From a virus, in IMG/VR virus record IMGVR_UViG_3300024348_000116, positions 1 through 38,301 of that record: a stretch of DNA of 38,301 bases; one strand, written 5' to 3'. A program made the translations under genes and the position numbers. Shown piece after piece: positions 25,670-34,905 of the stretch. Positions within the stretch are counted from its first letter, which is position 1. Every line of letters starts with the position of its first letter. The notes beneath the pieces were generated by a model. The model ran no database searches and was not told the DNA's origin. It saw only the letters and a program-made list of their open reading frames with translations.

Positions 25670-27592
25670 ATGCCTAAAATAGTAGATTCACTTATTAAAA
25701 CCGCGCAGGATACGTATGAGAGAGCATATAATATTGGAAAAGATCCTAAAAAGGCTTCGAAGCCAGCGGGTGCGGTAAAAAGAAAACATACAATTGTTGA
25801 CAGTAAAGATGCGACAAAAACAACCTATGGATCTAACGATTTGCCAGCTGATGTTTTAAAATCAGAGAATACAACTAGTCCTATTGAGCCAATTACAAAC
25901 TTTGGTAAGAGTTCGAACTTTGCAAATACCGAAAACAATCCATTTAATTTTGATAAAAAATTAGTAGAAGACGGTTTTGGAATTCCTGGGGATAATAAGA
26001 TGTATACTAATAATTCAGTAGAGTCATATAAGTTTAAACCACCTGGAGACTCTAAAGAGACTTTTGAAAAGGATAAAAAAACTGGAAAGAAAGTACTTGT
26101 AAAGTCTGAAAAAGGTCCAGATGGACCAGAAATATCAGAAGGTAAACTACCATACTCTTCATTTAACAGATACACTTTAATGAAATATCGAGGTACTCCA
26201 TTGACTGGAATCCGGGCAAAAGCCGCGTTAAATGAAGGAGAATATAATCTAATCGATATAACTACTATAATTGAACCTACTATTACTAATATTATTGAAC
26301 GTTCGAAGGAAGTAAAAGGTAATTTAGGTTATCAGTATGATTATGCTGATTTTGCAATGTGTAAATATCTAGGTAAAATACCAAACAATTATTTGATTAC
26401 TCTTAGAAGATTTCCATTTCCAGTAGAGGATGATATTATTACACCAGCTACAATTGGATCAGATGGAAAACTTAACGAAACGAAAAGTCCAGATATAGCA
26501 AGAGCGGTAACTTGGATGTCAGAAGCTACCGGAAACTCTTTAAATGAAATACTTTCACTAAATTATAGTTATGATTGGGCTGAACAAAAGGCAGATGTTC
26601 AAGAGGTTACTTCAAATAATAGTAATGATTCTGGTGGATCTTTTGGTAGAGGATTATTAAGTACTGCGGTAGGTAAAGCATTTACCTCTGCAGGTCAAGG
26701 TATTGGTAATTCAAGAGGAGTAGAAGCAGCCGGTTCAGGCTTTGATCCATTAAAAGGTACATATCCAAATCATATATTTGGACCTTATAATAAGATTACT
26801 ACTATGTTAACTAGAGGTCCGGACGGATTAAAATTTGAAAAAGAGTTTACTATTAAATTTCATTATGAAATGAAAGGACTATTTGGTGCAAACCCAAAAG
26901 TCTTGTTTATGGATCAATTAGCAAACATTTTAGCTCTAACTTATTCTACTGCTCCGTTCTGGGGAGGAGAAGTTAGATATTTAGGTAGTGGTTCAGTTGG
27001 TAAACCGTTTGGTAATGCAGCATTATTACAAGCAGGAAATTACGGAGGATTTTTAAAATCGGTAATGACAGACTTGCAAGGAATGGCAACGAATATAGTT
27101 GATGACATTAAGAAAAACGGGTTAGGCGGATCTAACCTAGCAAAAAACTTAATAGGTGGTGCGTTACAAGATTTATTTAATTCGCCCCAAGCTCCTATGG
27201 TAGCAAACGCGCTATTAACAGGAGACGCCACTGGACAATGGCACATAACGGTTGGAAATCCTTTAAATCCTATGATGGTTATGGGTAACTTATGTTGCAC
27301 TGGAACTAAAGTATCTTTTAAAGGTGGTAATAGTGTTCAAGATTTTCCAGAAGAAATGGAAGTAGAAATCACCCTAAAACCTGGAAGACCAAGAGATAAA
27401 ACCGACATTGAAAGTATGTTTAATGCCGGAAGAGGTAGATTCTATCTTAAACCACACGATGGTGTTAATATTAATAAAACAAGAGACGTATCGGGATATG
27501 GCGAAAAAACTTCATCTGCAGTTAACCTTAATGGTGAAGGAAATCCTGCTGGAGAAATCGATAACGCGTTCAGAAAATTTGCAGCTGACTAA
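25670..27592 (+). CDS. Tail/baseplate structural protein
   Basis: 640 residues. Residues 1-170 are polar and likely disordered (many Lys, Asn, Asp, Pro). The remainder has long ordered segments: NIIERSKEVKGNLGYQYDYA, then a Ser/Gly-rich linker near 325-355, then a conserved-looking end with WHITVGNPLNPMMVMGNLCC and PEEMEVEITLKPGRPRDKTD. That last type of segment is seen in tail-associated proteins of large myoviruses. Its position directly before the wedge and hub genes supports a virion role. No specific T4 equivalent is claimed. It ends with a 1-base overlap into the LysM-like gene. Confidence 0.65.
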   Translation: MPKIVDSLIKTAQDTYERAYNIGKDPKKASKPAGAVKRKHTIVDSKDATKTTYGSNDLPADVLKSENTTSPIEPITNFGKSSNFANTENNPFNFDKKLVEDGFGIPGDNKMYTNNSVESYKFKPPGDSKETFEKDKKTGKKVLVKSEKGPDGPEISEGKLPYSSFNRYTLMKYRGTPLTGIRAKAALNEGEYNLIDITTIIEPTITNIIERSKEVKGNLGYQYDYADFAMCKYLGKIPNNYLITLRRFPFPVEDDIITPATIGSDGKLNETKSPDIARAVTWMSEATGNSLNEILSLNYSYDWAEQKADVQEVTSNNSNDSGGSFGRGLLSTAVGKAFTSAGQGIGNSRGVEAAGSGFDPLKGTYPNHIFGPYNKITTMLTRGPDGLKFEKEFTIKFHYEMKGLFGANPKVLFMDQLANILALTYSTAPFWGGEVRYLGSGSVGKPFGNAALLQAGNYGGFLKSVMTDLQGMATNIVDDIKKNGLGGSNLAKNLIGGALQDLFNSPQAPMVANALLTGDATGQWHITVGNPLNPMMVMGNLCCTGTKVSFKGGNSVQDFPEEMEVEITLKPGRPRDKTDIESMFNAGRGRFYLKPHDGVNINKTRDVSGYGEKTSSAVNLNGEGNPAGEIDNAFRKFAAD

Positions 27593-28194
27593 TGAAAACA
27601 TTAAAAAACAAGAAAATTTCAGAGATTGATGATAAAATCATCATGACTGAACCAACATTATTATTCCCAGATTATATACAAATATCGCGCGTTTTTAACG
27701 TGGAAGAATATTATGCCGGAAGAATCGATCTTATTTCATTAAATGTTTATAATTCTGCTGATTATGTCGATCAGCTTTTAAAATTTAATGGTATTTCAAA
27801 TCCATTTTCAATAGCTGAAGGAGATATTCTCTATATTCCACCGATGGATGTTTTACAAAAAACATTTAAAAAACCAGGGATCGGAATGTCAGAATCAAAT
27901 GTTGTCAGAGACAGGTTTGTTGAAACTAAAAGACTTCCTATACAAGATCAGAATAGATTAGATTATCTTAAGAGAAAAGCTGCGTTAAAACCTAACGGTG
28001 CTAAAGAAATCCTACCTCCTAATGTTTTACAAACAGATCAAAAAAACGTCATTATTGAAAACGGAAAATTAATAGTTGGTGCTGCCTTACCTTCTTCGGC
28101 GGATAGAACCACTGCTCTGTTGACTTCTAACAAGGCTTTTCCAGGAGAAATACAAAAGATTAATACAATTAACAATACAAATAAAGACGCTTAA
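27592..28194 (+). CDS. LysM/gp53-like baseplate protein
   Basis: 200 residues. VFNVEEYYAGRIDLISLNVY and LLKFNGISNPFSIAEGDILY (about 33-85) match the pattern of T4 gp53-type and LysM-containing baseplate proteins (RxDLIS...Y, then N-G-I-x-x-P-F, then G-D-x-L-x-I-P). The remainder is basic and flexible. It overlaps both neighbours by one base. Likely part of the inner baseplate wedge or hub. Confidence 0.72.
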   Translation: MKTLKNKKISEIDDKIIMTEPTLLFPDYIQISRVFNVEEYYAGRIDLISLNVYNSADYVDQLLKFNGISNPFSIAEGDILYIPPMDVLQKTFKKPGIGMSESNVVRDRFVETKRLPIQDQNRLDYLKRKAALKPNGAKEILPPNVLQTDQKNVIIENGKLIVGAALPSSADRTTALLTSNKAFPGEIQKINTINNTNKDA

Positions 28195-29726
28195 TGGCAA
28201 GTGATTTAGATAGACATATACTCGTAATTACTGAACCAACTTTAAAATTGGATCCGATGGTTTATGATTCTGGAAAAGAAGAAGAACCAGGTGGAATTAA
28301 AATATCTAAGGAAAATGGTGGAATTACACCTGCTATTAGAATTAATGAAATTGATTTACAACAATTTGACATTAACACTCTTTCAATAGATATGTCAGGA
28401 TTTATTCCTGAAGTATATCTTACATTTATGGACACTAATAACTATTTTAAAGGAGATTCTATTCCAAGAGATGGTGATGTTGTAAGTGTTAGGCTAGCTT
28501 CTAGACAAACTGATGTCTTTAAAGATATTAGAATGGATTTTGATATTATTAATTGTAGTGCAAATGCTGCACCCGAGGGTGGTCAAAATCCGCAATCATT
28601 ACCAGGAGGAGAATACAGAATATCTGGAAGATTAAAAATACCAAAACTTTATGCTGAAGAATCTAAAGGTTATGGTAAGAAAACTTCATTAGATCATTTA
28701 GAAGAAATTGCAACTGAATTAAAATTAGGATTTGCTACTAACATTGACAAGACAGATGATGAAATGTCAAGATTTTGCCCATACATTTCAAAGGCAAAAT
28801 TTATAGAAGATATTGTAAAGCATGGTTATATCGATGATGAGAGCTTTGTTGTATGTAGAGTTGATCCATATTACCATTTGAATTACGTTGATCTAAATAA
28901 AGTTTTTAATTCTAAAAATGATTTAGAATTAAGCTACTTTTCAAAGTTACAAGAGGATTTTAATAAGAATCCGGGTGATGACGATAGCGCTAACGTAATT
29001 AAAGGTCCTTTGTTAATTACAAATCATCCTGAATATCAAGCTAGTCCGAAATTCTTTGAATCATTTAAAGTAATTAACGAGTCTGGTGAAAAAACAGCAC
29101 GGATGGGTTATAAAATCAAAATGCAATATTTTGAAAACGATAGTGATGAGGGTCTAGTTTCTTTTGATATTGAATCGATGGCTAGTAAAAAAATGTCTGA
29201 CATTGAAGAACCTCTAAGAGGTCGTAGAAAAGATGGTGGAGGAAAAGAAGACGATACTAGATTTGAAGACGAAGTTAAACAGAAATATGTAGGTAGGATT
29301 GATGCTGATAAAACTCATGGCAATATGAGTATTCACCATTATTATGCAGCGATTCAAAATAAAATGAATTATAATGAGTCTACCAAAATTAAAATGGAAG
29401 TAACTCTAGATCAGATTAATCCAAGTATCTACATGTATATGAAGATTCCTGTTTTTGTTGTAGCCTATAATGATACTGAAGTTGCTAGATTAAAATCATT
29501 GAAAGAAAAGAAAAAAGAAAAAGGGTTTGCAACAGTTGGTGAAGAATATGGAGAAGATTTTGAAGCTGAAAGTGAAGGTAAGATAGCAATGGATGAATTT
29601 CACACTGGATATTATGTTGTAGAAGATATTAAATATATGTATGATTCTGATACCGGCGCAGGAATCCAACAGAAAATAACTCTTTTAAGAAGAGAATGGC
29701 CTAGTAAGCTTAACACAATAAACTAA
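28194..29726 (+). CDS. Baseplate hub protein (gp27-like)
   Basis: 510 residues. The C-terminus (GYYVVEDIKYMYDSDTGAG, then QQKITLLRREWP) is typical of baseplate hub proteins of the gp27/late-control D family. The body is beta-rich with a long Lys/Glu-rich insertion at about 340-370. It comes before the gp48/54-like and gp5-like genes; hub next to spike is the usual order. Predicted to form the trimeric hub carrying the spike. Confidence 0.65.
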   Translation: MASDLDRHILVITEPTLKLDPMVYDSGKEEEPGGIKISKENGGITPAIRINEIDLQQFDINTLSIDMSGFIPEVYLTFMDTNNYFKGDSIPRDGDVVSVRLASRQTDVFKDIRMDFDIINCSANAAPEGGQNPQSLPGGEYRISGRLKIPKLYAEESKGYGKKTSLDHLEEIATELKLGFATNIDKTDDEMSRFCPYISKAKFIEDIVKHGYIDDESFVVCRVDPYYHLNYVDLNKVFNSKNDLELSYFSKLQEDFNKNPGDDDSANVIKGPLLITNHPEYQASPKFFESFKVINESGEKTARMGYKIKMQYFENDSDEGLVSFDIESMASKKMSDIEEPLRGRRKDGGGKEDDTRFEDEVKQKYVGRIDADKTHGNMSIHHYYAAIQNKMNYNESTKIKMEVTLDQINPSIYMYMKIPVFVVAYNDTEVARLKSLKEKKKEKGFATVGEEYGEDFEAESEGKIAMDEFHTGYYVVEDIKYMYDSDTGAGIQQKITLLRREWPSKLNTIN

Positions 29727-29737
29727 TTTTTAAAAAC

Positions 29738-29745
29738 AATATATA
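29738..29745 (+). promoter_or_regulatory. AATATATA box before the tube protein
   Basis: The copy lies only four bases before the ATG at 29750, as at 10900, so it may be an AT-rich initiation region rather than a promoter. Confidence 0.25.
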
Positions 29746-29749
29746 ACAC

Positions 29750-31054
29750 ATGTCAGCATTCATAGATTTACCATCGTTTAGAAAATCAGGTCTCTTTAAA
29801 AAAGGAGACATTACGGGTACTGACATGTCTGCATATCAAGATCCTACATATCTTTCATTTACACTATTATTTGATATGCAACTAACTTCTCCACTATTTA
29901 ATGGAGAGGCTGCTGGTTTTATGAAAAAACATTTAGTTAATCAAAATCCTGCAAAGTATCAACATAAATTAGATTCTTTATTAGCCTTTAAAGAGGCTTT
30001 ATATAAAATTAATTCTGAAATGCCGTGGCATTGGCAATCTCTTGCTGGAGTTGAAAGAATGGTTCAATTTACTCCTGAAAATCCTTTCTTTGGAGGTGAC
30101 GATGCTAAGTTAACTATCGGTTGTTTAGAGACTATTAATTTAAATATCTCAGGTCTAATGCAATTATATCGTAAAGCCGTATGGGATGAATCTAATTGGC
30201 GTTATATTCTACCTCCTAATTTAAGAAAATTTACAATGTATTTGTTTATTTCAGATGTTAGAGGTTTATATGATAATTCAGCTGCCGGTGTATTAACCGG
30301 AGAAAACTTAAGACCTTTCTTTATGTTTGAACTTAGATTTTGCGAATTCGATATGATTAGCGGTAATAAGGCACTAGCTGATTTATCAGCAGCAGCTCCA
30401 GAAGCAGCAACAAATGAGATTATAATTAACTACAATAGAGTATATCGAGTTGATGCAAGAGCCCTTAACGGTGCAATATTTCAATCTAAAGATATTTCAA
30501 AGAAAGATGCAACACAAAATATAGTTGCTGAAAAAGAAACTATTGTTCCAGTCCTTGAACTAGAAAATAAGTACAACGATCTTGATAGAAGGCAAATGGA
30601 TCCAGAAGCTGGTTTAGATCCAGATACTGCTAAGGAAATAGCAGAACTAGAAGCTGGTATGAGCGCAGCTGATCCAGCGCAGGCTCAAAAATTATCGATG
30701 AAGCAGAATTTAGCTAAGGGAATGAAAAACCTTAAGAATAAAGCTAAAGATAAACTAAAAGAAACTGGTAAAAGAGCAACTGAAGATTTAACTAGAATGG
30801 CTAAGTTTAAAGCCGAAGAGGCTGAAATTGAAGCACGTAGACTAGTTAATCGTAGAATTCCAACATTAGAAAATATTTACGGAAAGGCTATAAGAGCATT
30901 AGATGCCGCAACTGATATTAAAAAAATATCTGCTGCAATAGAAAGTACTGTTGGTAGGAACGTTCATTTTCTAAATGGAACTCCTTTAGTTGACGTCTTA
31001 AATAAAGCAAATCGAGACGCTTTGATTAATATAGGAAACGTATATAAAAGATAA
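29750..31054 (+). CDS. Tube-baseplate junction protein (gp48/gp54-like)
   Basis: 434 residues. The first 220 residues carry features of tail-tube-like domains: YLSFTLLFDMQLTSPLF, WRYILPPNLRKFTMYLFISD and FFMFELRFCEFDM. The next 200 are charged and helical (KNLKNKAKDKLKETGKRATE). The gene sits between the hub and the spike genes. In T4, gp48 and gp54 cap the baseplate and start tube assembly. Which of the two it resembles cannot be decided by eye. Confidence 0.5.
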   Translation: MSAFIDLPSFRKSGLFKKGDITGTDMSAYQDPTYLSFTLLFDMQLTSPLFNGEAAGFMKKHLVNQNPAKYQHKLDSLLAFKEALYKINSEMPWHWQSLAGVERMVQFTPENPFFGGDDAKLTIGCLETINLNISGLMQLYRKAVWDESNWRYILPPNLRKFTMYLFISDVRGLYDNSAAGVLTGENLRPFFMFELRFCEFDMISGNKALADLSAAAPEAATNEIIINYNRVYRVDARALNGAIFQSKDISKKDATQNIVAEKETIVPVLELENKYNDLDRRQMDPEAGLDPDTAKEIAELEAGMSAADPAQAQKLSMKQNLAKGMKNLKNKAKDKLKETGKRATEDLTRMAKFKAEEAEIEARRLVNRRIPTLENIYGKAIRALDAATDIKKISAAIESTVGRNVHFLNGTPLVDVLNKANRDALINIGNVYKR

Positions 31055-31057
31055 TAC

Positions 31058-31762
31058 ATGGCAACAATCGACGAAATAGGAAATGATAACATTAGGGATA
31101 CCCATTGGCTCGGTAAAGTTGTTGATAACAAAGACCCATTAAAAAATGGAAGATGTAAAGTTCTTGTCTTTGGTAAATTCGATAATGTACCACCTGCTGA
31201 TATTCCTTGGGCTGCTTGCGGAAACAGAGGCACTGTAGGTGCTCATGCAATTCCAAATGTTGATGACGTTGTTTCTGTTCGTTTTGATAATGGTAACTTA
31301 TACCATCCTGAATATTTCTATCAGGTCAATCAACGTAAAATTTTAAAATCAGAGGTTTTAGATGCCTTGTCAGAAGATGAAGCACAACAAACTATCTCAT
31401 TAGTCTACGATGAAGTACGTGGCATCAGAATCTATCATTCTCCTAAAGATGGTATAATTATCACAAAAGGTAAGGGTGCCAAGGAGAGACCCCTAATACA
31501 AATCGATGAGAAGAACAATATCAAAATCAGCACAGATACTAAAATCTTTTTAGATGCTGGTAATGTTTATTTGTCAAATACTGGAGAGGCATCAGAAGAT
31601 ACTAAAGAACCTGCAGTTAGGGGTAAATCATTAGAAAAATTCTTAGAATCATTTAAGTCTGAATATAATTCGCATACACATCCTACTCCTACCGGTCCAA
31701 GTGGACCTCCTGTTAAACCATGGGCTCCAGTACATAAGCCATATCAGCAAGAAGGTAAATAA
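31058..31762 (+). CDS. Baseplate spike protein (gp5/gpV-like OB fold)
   Basis: 234 residues. Residues about 12-95 form the OB-fold of gp5/gpV spikes (HWLGKVVDNKDPLKNGRCKV, then DIPWAACG, then VDDVVSVRFDNGNLYHPEYF). A beta-helical stem with repeated short strands (KNNIKISTDTKIFLDAGNVY) follows. The C-terminus SHTHPTPTGPSGPP (from about 205) has the HxH that binds metal at the spike tip in related proteins. No lysozyme domain, unlike T4 gp5. Confidence 0.82.
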   Translation: MATIDEIGNDNIRDTHWLGKVVDNKDPLKNGRCKVLVFGKFDNVPPADIPWAACGNRGTVGAHAIPNVDDVVSVRFDNGNLYHPEYFYQVNQRKILKSEVLDALSEDEAQQTISLVYDEVRGIRIYHSPKDGIIITKGKGAKERPLIQIDEKNNIKISTDTKIFLDAGNVYLSNTGEASEDTKEPAVRGKSLEKFLESFKSEYNSHTHPTPTGPSGPPVKPWAPVHKPYQQEGK

Positions 31763-31793
31763 TTAGGATAAATATCTTATAAAATATAACATT

Positions 31794-33596
31794 ATGCCTG
31801 CACAGTGGCCACTATTTATAAATAACGTATCATCAAAACTAGCAAGTCGATCTTCTAAAGGAGCAGATGACTTTGGTACGTTTGTGGCAAACGAATATTT
31901 TAATGCAGTCAAAACCGCACAAACCCCATTTGGAAATCTTCATAGTTCTGGACAAAAGACGATATTAGAAATTGGATTCAAAAAAGCATTCAATGATTTA
32001 TTTAAATCCTTAGCTCCTACATTAGAAGATAAGATTAAAGATGGGAATTATGCTGACTTATTAGAAGGACTACCAATTCCAAAGAAATACGATGCAGCAG
32101 CTGAATTTAGAAAATGGGTTGTTAGTAAGGGTGATAAATTACCAGACACTAACTTCTATGAATTCTTTCCCCCTAAACCAGAACCAGCAAAACCAATTGG
32201 AACACCACCTGAATTAACAAGTGCTGACATTTTCGGAGCAGCAATAGAAAAAGATCAACCAATCTTAACTTTCACCGGTAAAAGCGGTGTAGCGCCTTAC
32301 ATATTTACATATACTTTAAACGATGGAGAACCGGTTCAACTTACTTCTGACGAATTTGGATTTGTAAAAATGTATGTTCCTTCTGACGTTCCCGGAAAAT
32401 TAAAATATACTTTAATAAATGTAGTTGATTCTGCATTTCCAGATACTCAACATAAATTAAATCAAACTGTTGAAATTAATATTCCAACAGATGCAACTAA
32501 ACCACCTGAAGTTATTAATGGAGCTGTAAAGCCAAAATTAGTTTTAACAGAAGATGAGAAACTTGAATTGATTGTTAAAAGAGTTTTATACCAAAATGAC
32601 GGCAATATTAAATTTGTAAGATTTTTGACTAGATTTTCATTAGGATACGAAAAAGAATACGGTAAAAAGGTAGGAGACGAATGTGCTAGAATACTTGGTG
32701 TTACTGATAGAAAAACTATAGTAAGTCAGATCACTACAAAATATACTAATATTTATAATACCAAGTCTAAGGTGCCTACTCTACAGACAGCATACTCTAT
32801 TAATAAAGAATACGAATTATTAATTGCTAATGAAAGATATGCTCTTGAAACTTCATTAGTTTCTTTTTTATCAAAAAAAGACGCTATCATACAATCAGAA
32901 TCAGACGCTGAATATCTTCGCGTGAATTCAAATCTTAAAACTACTTTAAAGAATCCTCTAAATAAAAAAATTATTCAATTAGAACATTTAGATGACAAAG
33001 AAGTATGGCCAACTTGGTTGACGGATTTTCTTATTTGTAAACTATGTTATGTAAAAGGTATCGATGATGTTACCCAAAATACGCATGATAAAGCAACGAC
33101 ACCTAATGAGAATGATAGAATTGAAGCAAAAAGGAAACTCTATAAGGTAGATCGAGATAAGTATCATGCTCTGCAAAAACAATGGATTGATGAACTTGCA
33201 GTTTCCGAAAAGAAGGATGCCGATCCAGAAGATGGAAAGGATGATCCTTACGATACTATGGCAAGCGCAATAATTAATTATTGGATGAGTTGCGCCGTTG
33301 CACCATTTAAATCTGCTCCTCCGGTTCCACCATGCTTGATTCCTACACCAGGTACTTATATACCTCTATATTATGGAAGTAAAAAGGCTTTAGCAAAGGA
33401 TCTTAGAAGAGCATGGAATACTGGTAAATTAGCAAAAGTTGAGCCACTATTACAACCAGCAACCAAAGCAGTTGCAGCAGCAGTTGCAGCAGCTTGTGCA
33501 AAACACATCTTACAATTAAAATTCATATACATGGGACAGATACCGACGCCAGGTGGTCCTGTTCCGATGATTGGTTTCGTGCCAACTGCTTTTTAA
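31794..33596 (+). CDS. Virion protein with an Ig-like insert
   Basis: 600 residues. The N-terminus (WPLFINNVSSKLASRSSKGA) is helical. A Pro-rich linker at about 126-140 leads to residues 153-230, which read as an Ig-like/PKD fold (LTFTGKSGVAPYIFTYTLND; TVEINIPTD), the type common in Bacteroidota surface proteins. The rest is helical, with an Ala/Val-rich stretch near 560-575 and a Gly/Pro-rich end. Position in the baseplate block suggests a virion part; no T4 equivalent recognised. Confidence 0.6.
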   Translation: MPAQWPLFINNVSSKLASRSSKGADDFGTFVANEYFNAVKTAQTPFGNLHSSGQKTILEIGFKKAFNDLFKSLAPTLEDKIKDGNYADLLEGLPIPKKYDAAAEFRKWVVSKGDKLPDTNFYEFFPPKPEPAKPIGTPPELTSADIFGAAIEKDQPILTFTGKSGVAPYIFTYTLNDGEPVQLTSDEFGFVKMYVPSDVPGKLKYTLINVVDSAFPDTQHKLNQTVEINIPTDATKPPEVINGAVKPKLVLTEDEKLELIVKRVLYQNDGNIKFVRFLTRFSLGYEKEYGKKVGDECARILGVTDRKTIVSQITTKYTNIYNTKSKVPTLQTAYSINKEYELLIANERYALETSLVSFLSKKDAIIQSESDAEYLRVNSNLKTTLKNPLNKKIIQLEHLDDKEVWPTWLTDFLICKLCYVKGIDDVTQNTHDKATTPNENDRIEAKRKLYKVDRDKYHALQKQWIDELAVSEKKDADPEDGKDDPYDTMASAIINYWMSCAVAPFKSAPPVPPCLIPTPGTYIPLYYGSKKALAKDLRRAWNTGKLAKVEPLLQPATKAVAAAVAAACAKHILQLKFIYMGQIPTPGGPVPMIGFVPTAF

Positions 33597-33600
33597 ATTC

Positions 33601-33608
33601 GATATATA
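33601..33608 (+). promoter_or_regulatory. GATATATA box before the S1-like gene
   Basis: The box lies 32 bases before ATG 33641 in an AT-rich leader with no Shine-Dalgarno sequence. Confidence 0.4.
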
Positions 33609-33640
33609 ACTCATAATTCACTTTTAATTTAAACAAACAA

Positions 33641-34858
33641 ATGCTACAAGAATTAGTACAAAAACAAGACCTAATCCAAAAAACAACAAAAGAGTTGCCG
33701 ACCCAAGGATTAGAAGATTTCGATTGGGATGCACACACCGAAGGCTGTCCTAGCCGAATGAGAAAAGGAAATCCACACGTTAAAGTACCACATGGTGTTA
33801 AAGTTTATTCTTTAGCAAAAGATGCTCAGCAAATGTATCACATGTATGAAGGCTCATTAGAGAAATTTATATCTAAAGTTGCGAATGGCGACCACTTAGT
33901 TGGTAAAATATATTCAATGGATTCAAGATGGGCAACTATTGATGTTGGTCACAGAGAATTAATCTACATCGATCTAGATCGAGAATCTCCTGCTTTTAAA
34001 GAGTTGATTCAAAAAGATAAAGAATTTACTGTTAAAATTATCGATGATAGTTCAAGCAAAGGATTCTGCCTTGGTTCTGTAACTGAAGGAACTAAACAAG
34101 CAATCATTAATGATTTAATGGCAGCTGCTGAAACCAAAAGCACAGCATACGCTGGAAGGATCGATAAAATGATTCCAGGTGGAGGTTACATGGTAACAGT
34201 ACAGGGTATCGAATGTTTCATGCCAGGATCTTTAGCAGGTATTAATAAACTAGCTAACTTTGAATCTATAATCGGAACGGACATGTATGTTGTTCCAGTT
34301 TCATTCTCGCCAGAAAAAGGTACAATTGTAGTTTCACATCGCGCATATTTACAAGCAATGATTCCTCAACATATTGAAGAACTTAGAGCAAATATGGAGA
34401 AGGAACAAGAAGGTTATGTAACTGGTTCGACTAAATACGGAGTATTTGTTGAATTTAATGGTTGCTTAACTGGTATGATTCACATCAATGATTTATCTAC
34501 CGAAACAGCAGAACTTTATGCTAAGGGTAATTTAAATCCAGGAACTCCAGTTACATTCTTTGTTAAAGATATTATATCAACTACAAAAATAACATTGACT
34601 CAGAAAACTGATTCTAATGTTAATCCGTGGAGTGGAGCATCTAGTAGATATACTGTACCTCAAGAAGTTCAAGGAACTGTTAGATCTATTAAAGATTACG
34701 GTTTATTTATTGAAATCGAGGAAGGAATTACTGGACTTTTACATTCTAGCGAATTAGAAGGAATTAATATTCAAGATATTAAAAAGGGAGATCCAATAAC
34801 TGTAGTGATTACTAGAATCGAAGAAGAAACGAGGAAGGTATTTCTAAAGTTAGTTTAA
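33641..34858 (+). CDS. Four-domain S1-like RNA-binding protein
   Basis: 405 residues with an acidic N-terminus and four S1/OB repeats at about 84-148, 168-238, 257-321 and 341-405. The third (GYVTGSTKYGVFVEFNGCLT) and fourth (VQGTVRSIKDYGLFIEIEEG, then GLLHSSEL) are typical; the first two are diverged. Domain number and order fit a shortened ribosomal protein bS1. S1 brings mRNA to the 30S subunit, mainly where Shine-Dalgarno pairing is weak. Another possibility is a subunit of a phage RNA-processing complex. With the bS21 gene it suggests that the phage alters translation initiation. Confidence 0.85.
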   Translation: MLQELVQKQDLIQKTTKELPTQGLEDFDWDAHTEGCPSRMRKGNPHVKVPHGVKVYSLAKDAQQMYHMYEGSLEKFISKVANGDHLVGKIYSMDSRWATIDVGHRELIYIDLDRESPAFKELIQKDKEFTVKIIDDSSSKGFCLGSVTEGTKQAIINDLMAAAETKSTAYAGRIDKMIPGGGYMVTVQGIECFMPGSLAGINKLANFESIIGTDMYVVPVSFSPEKGTIVVSHRAYLQAMIPQHIEELRANMEKEQEGYVTGSTKYGVFVEFNGCLTGMIHINDLSTETAELYAKGNLNPGTPVTFFVKDIISTTKITLTQKTDSNVNPWSGASSRYTVPQEVQGTVRSIKDYGLFIEIEEGITGLLHSSELEGINIQDIKKGDPITVVITRIEEETRKVFLKLV

Positions 34859-34868
34859 ATCTTAACAG

Positions 34869-34895
34869 GATATATATAGTGAACATAACTATATA
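34869..34895 (+). promoter_or_regulatory. GATATATA box overlapping an inverted repeat
   Basis: The ATATATA-type box at 34869-34878 runs into TATATAGT (34873-34880), GAACATA, ACTATATA (34888-34895), a perfect 8-bp dyad. ATG 34906 follows 10 bases later. It could be a promoter with an operator, or an AT hairpin in the leader. Confidence 0.4.
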
Positions 34896-34905
34896 AATCC
34901 AGTAA

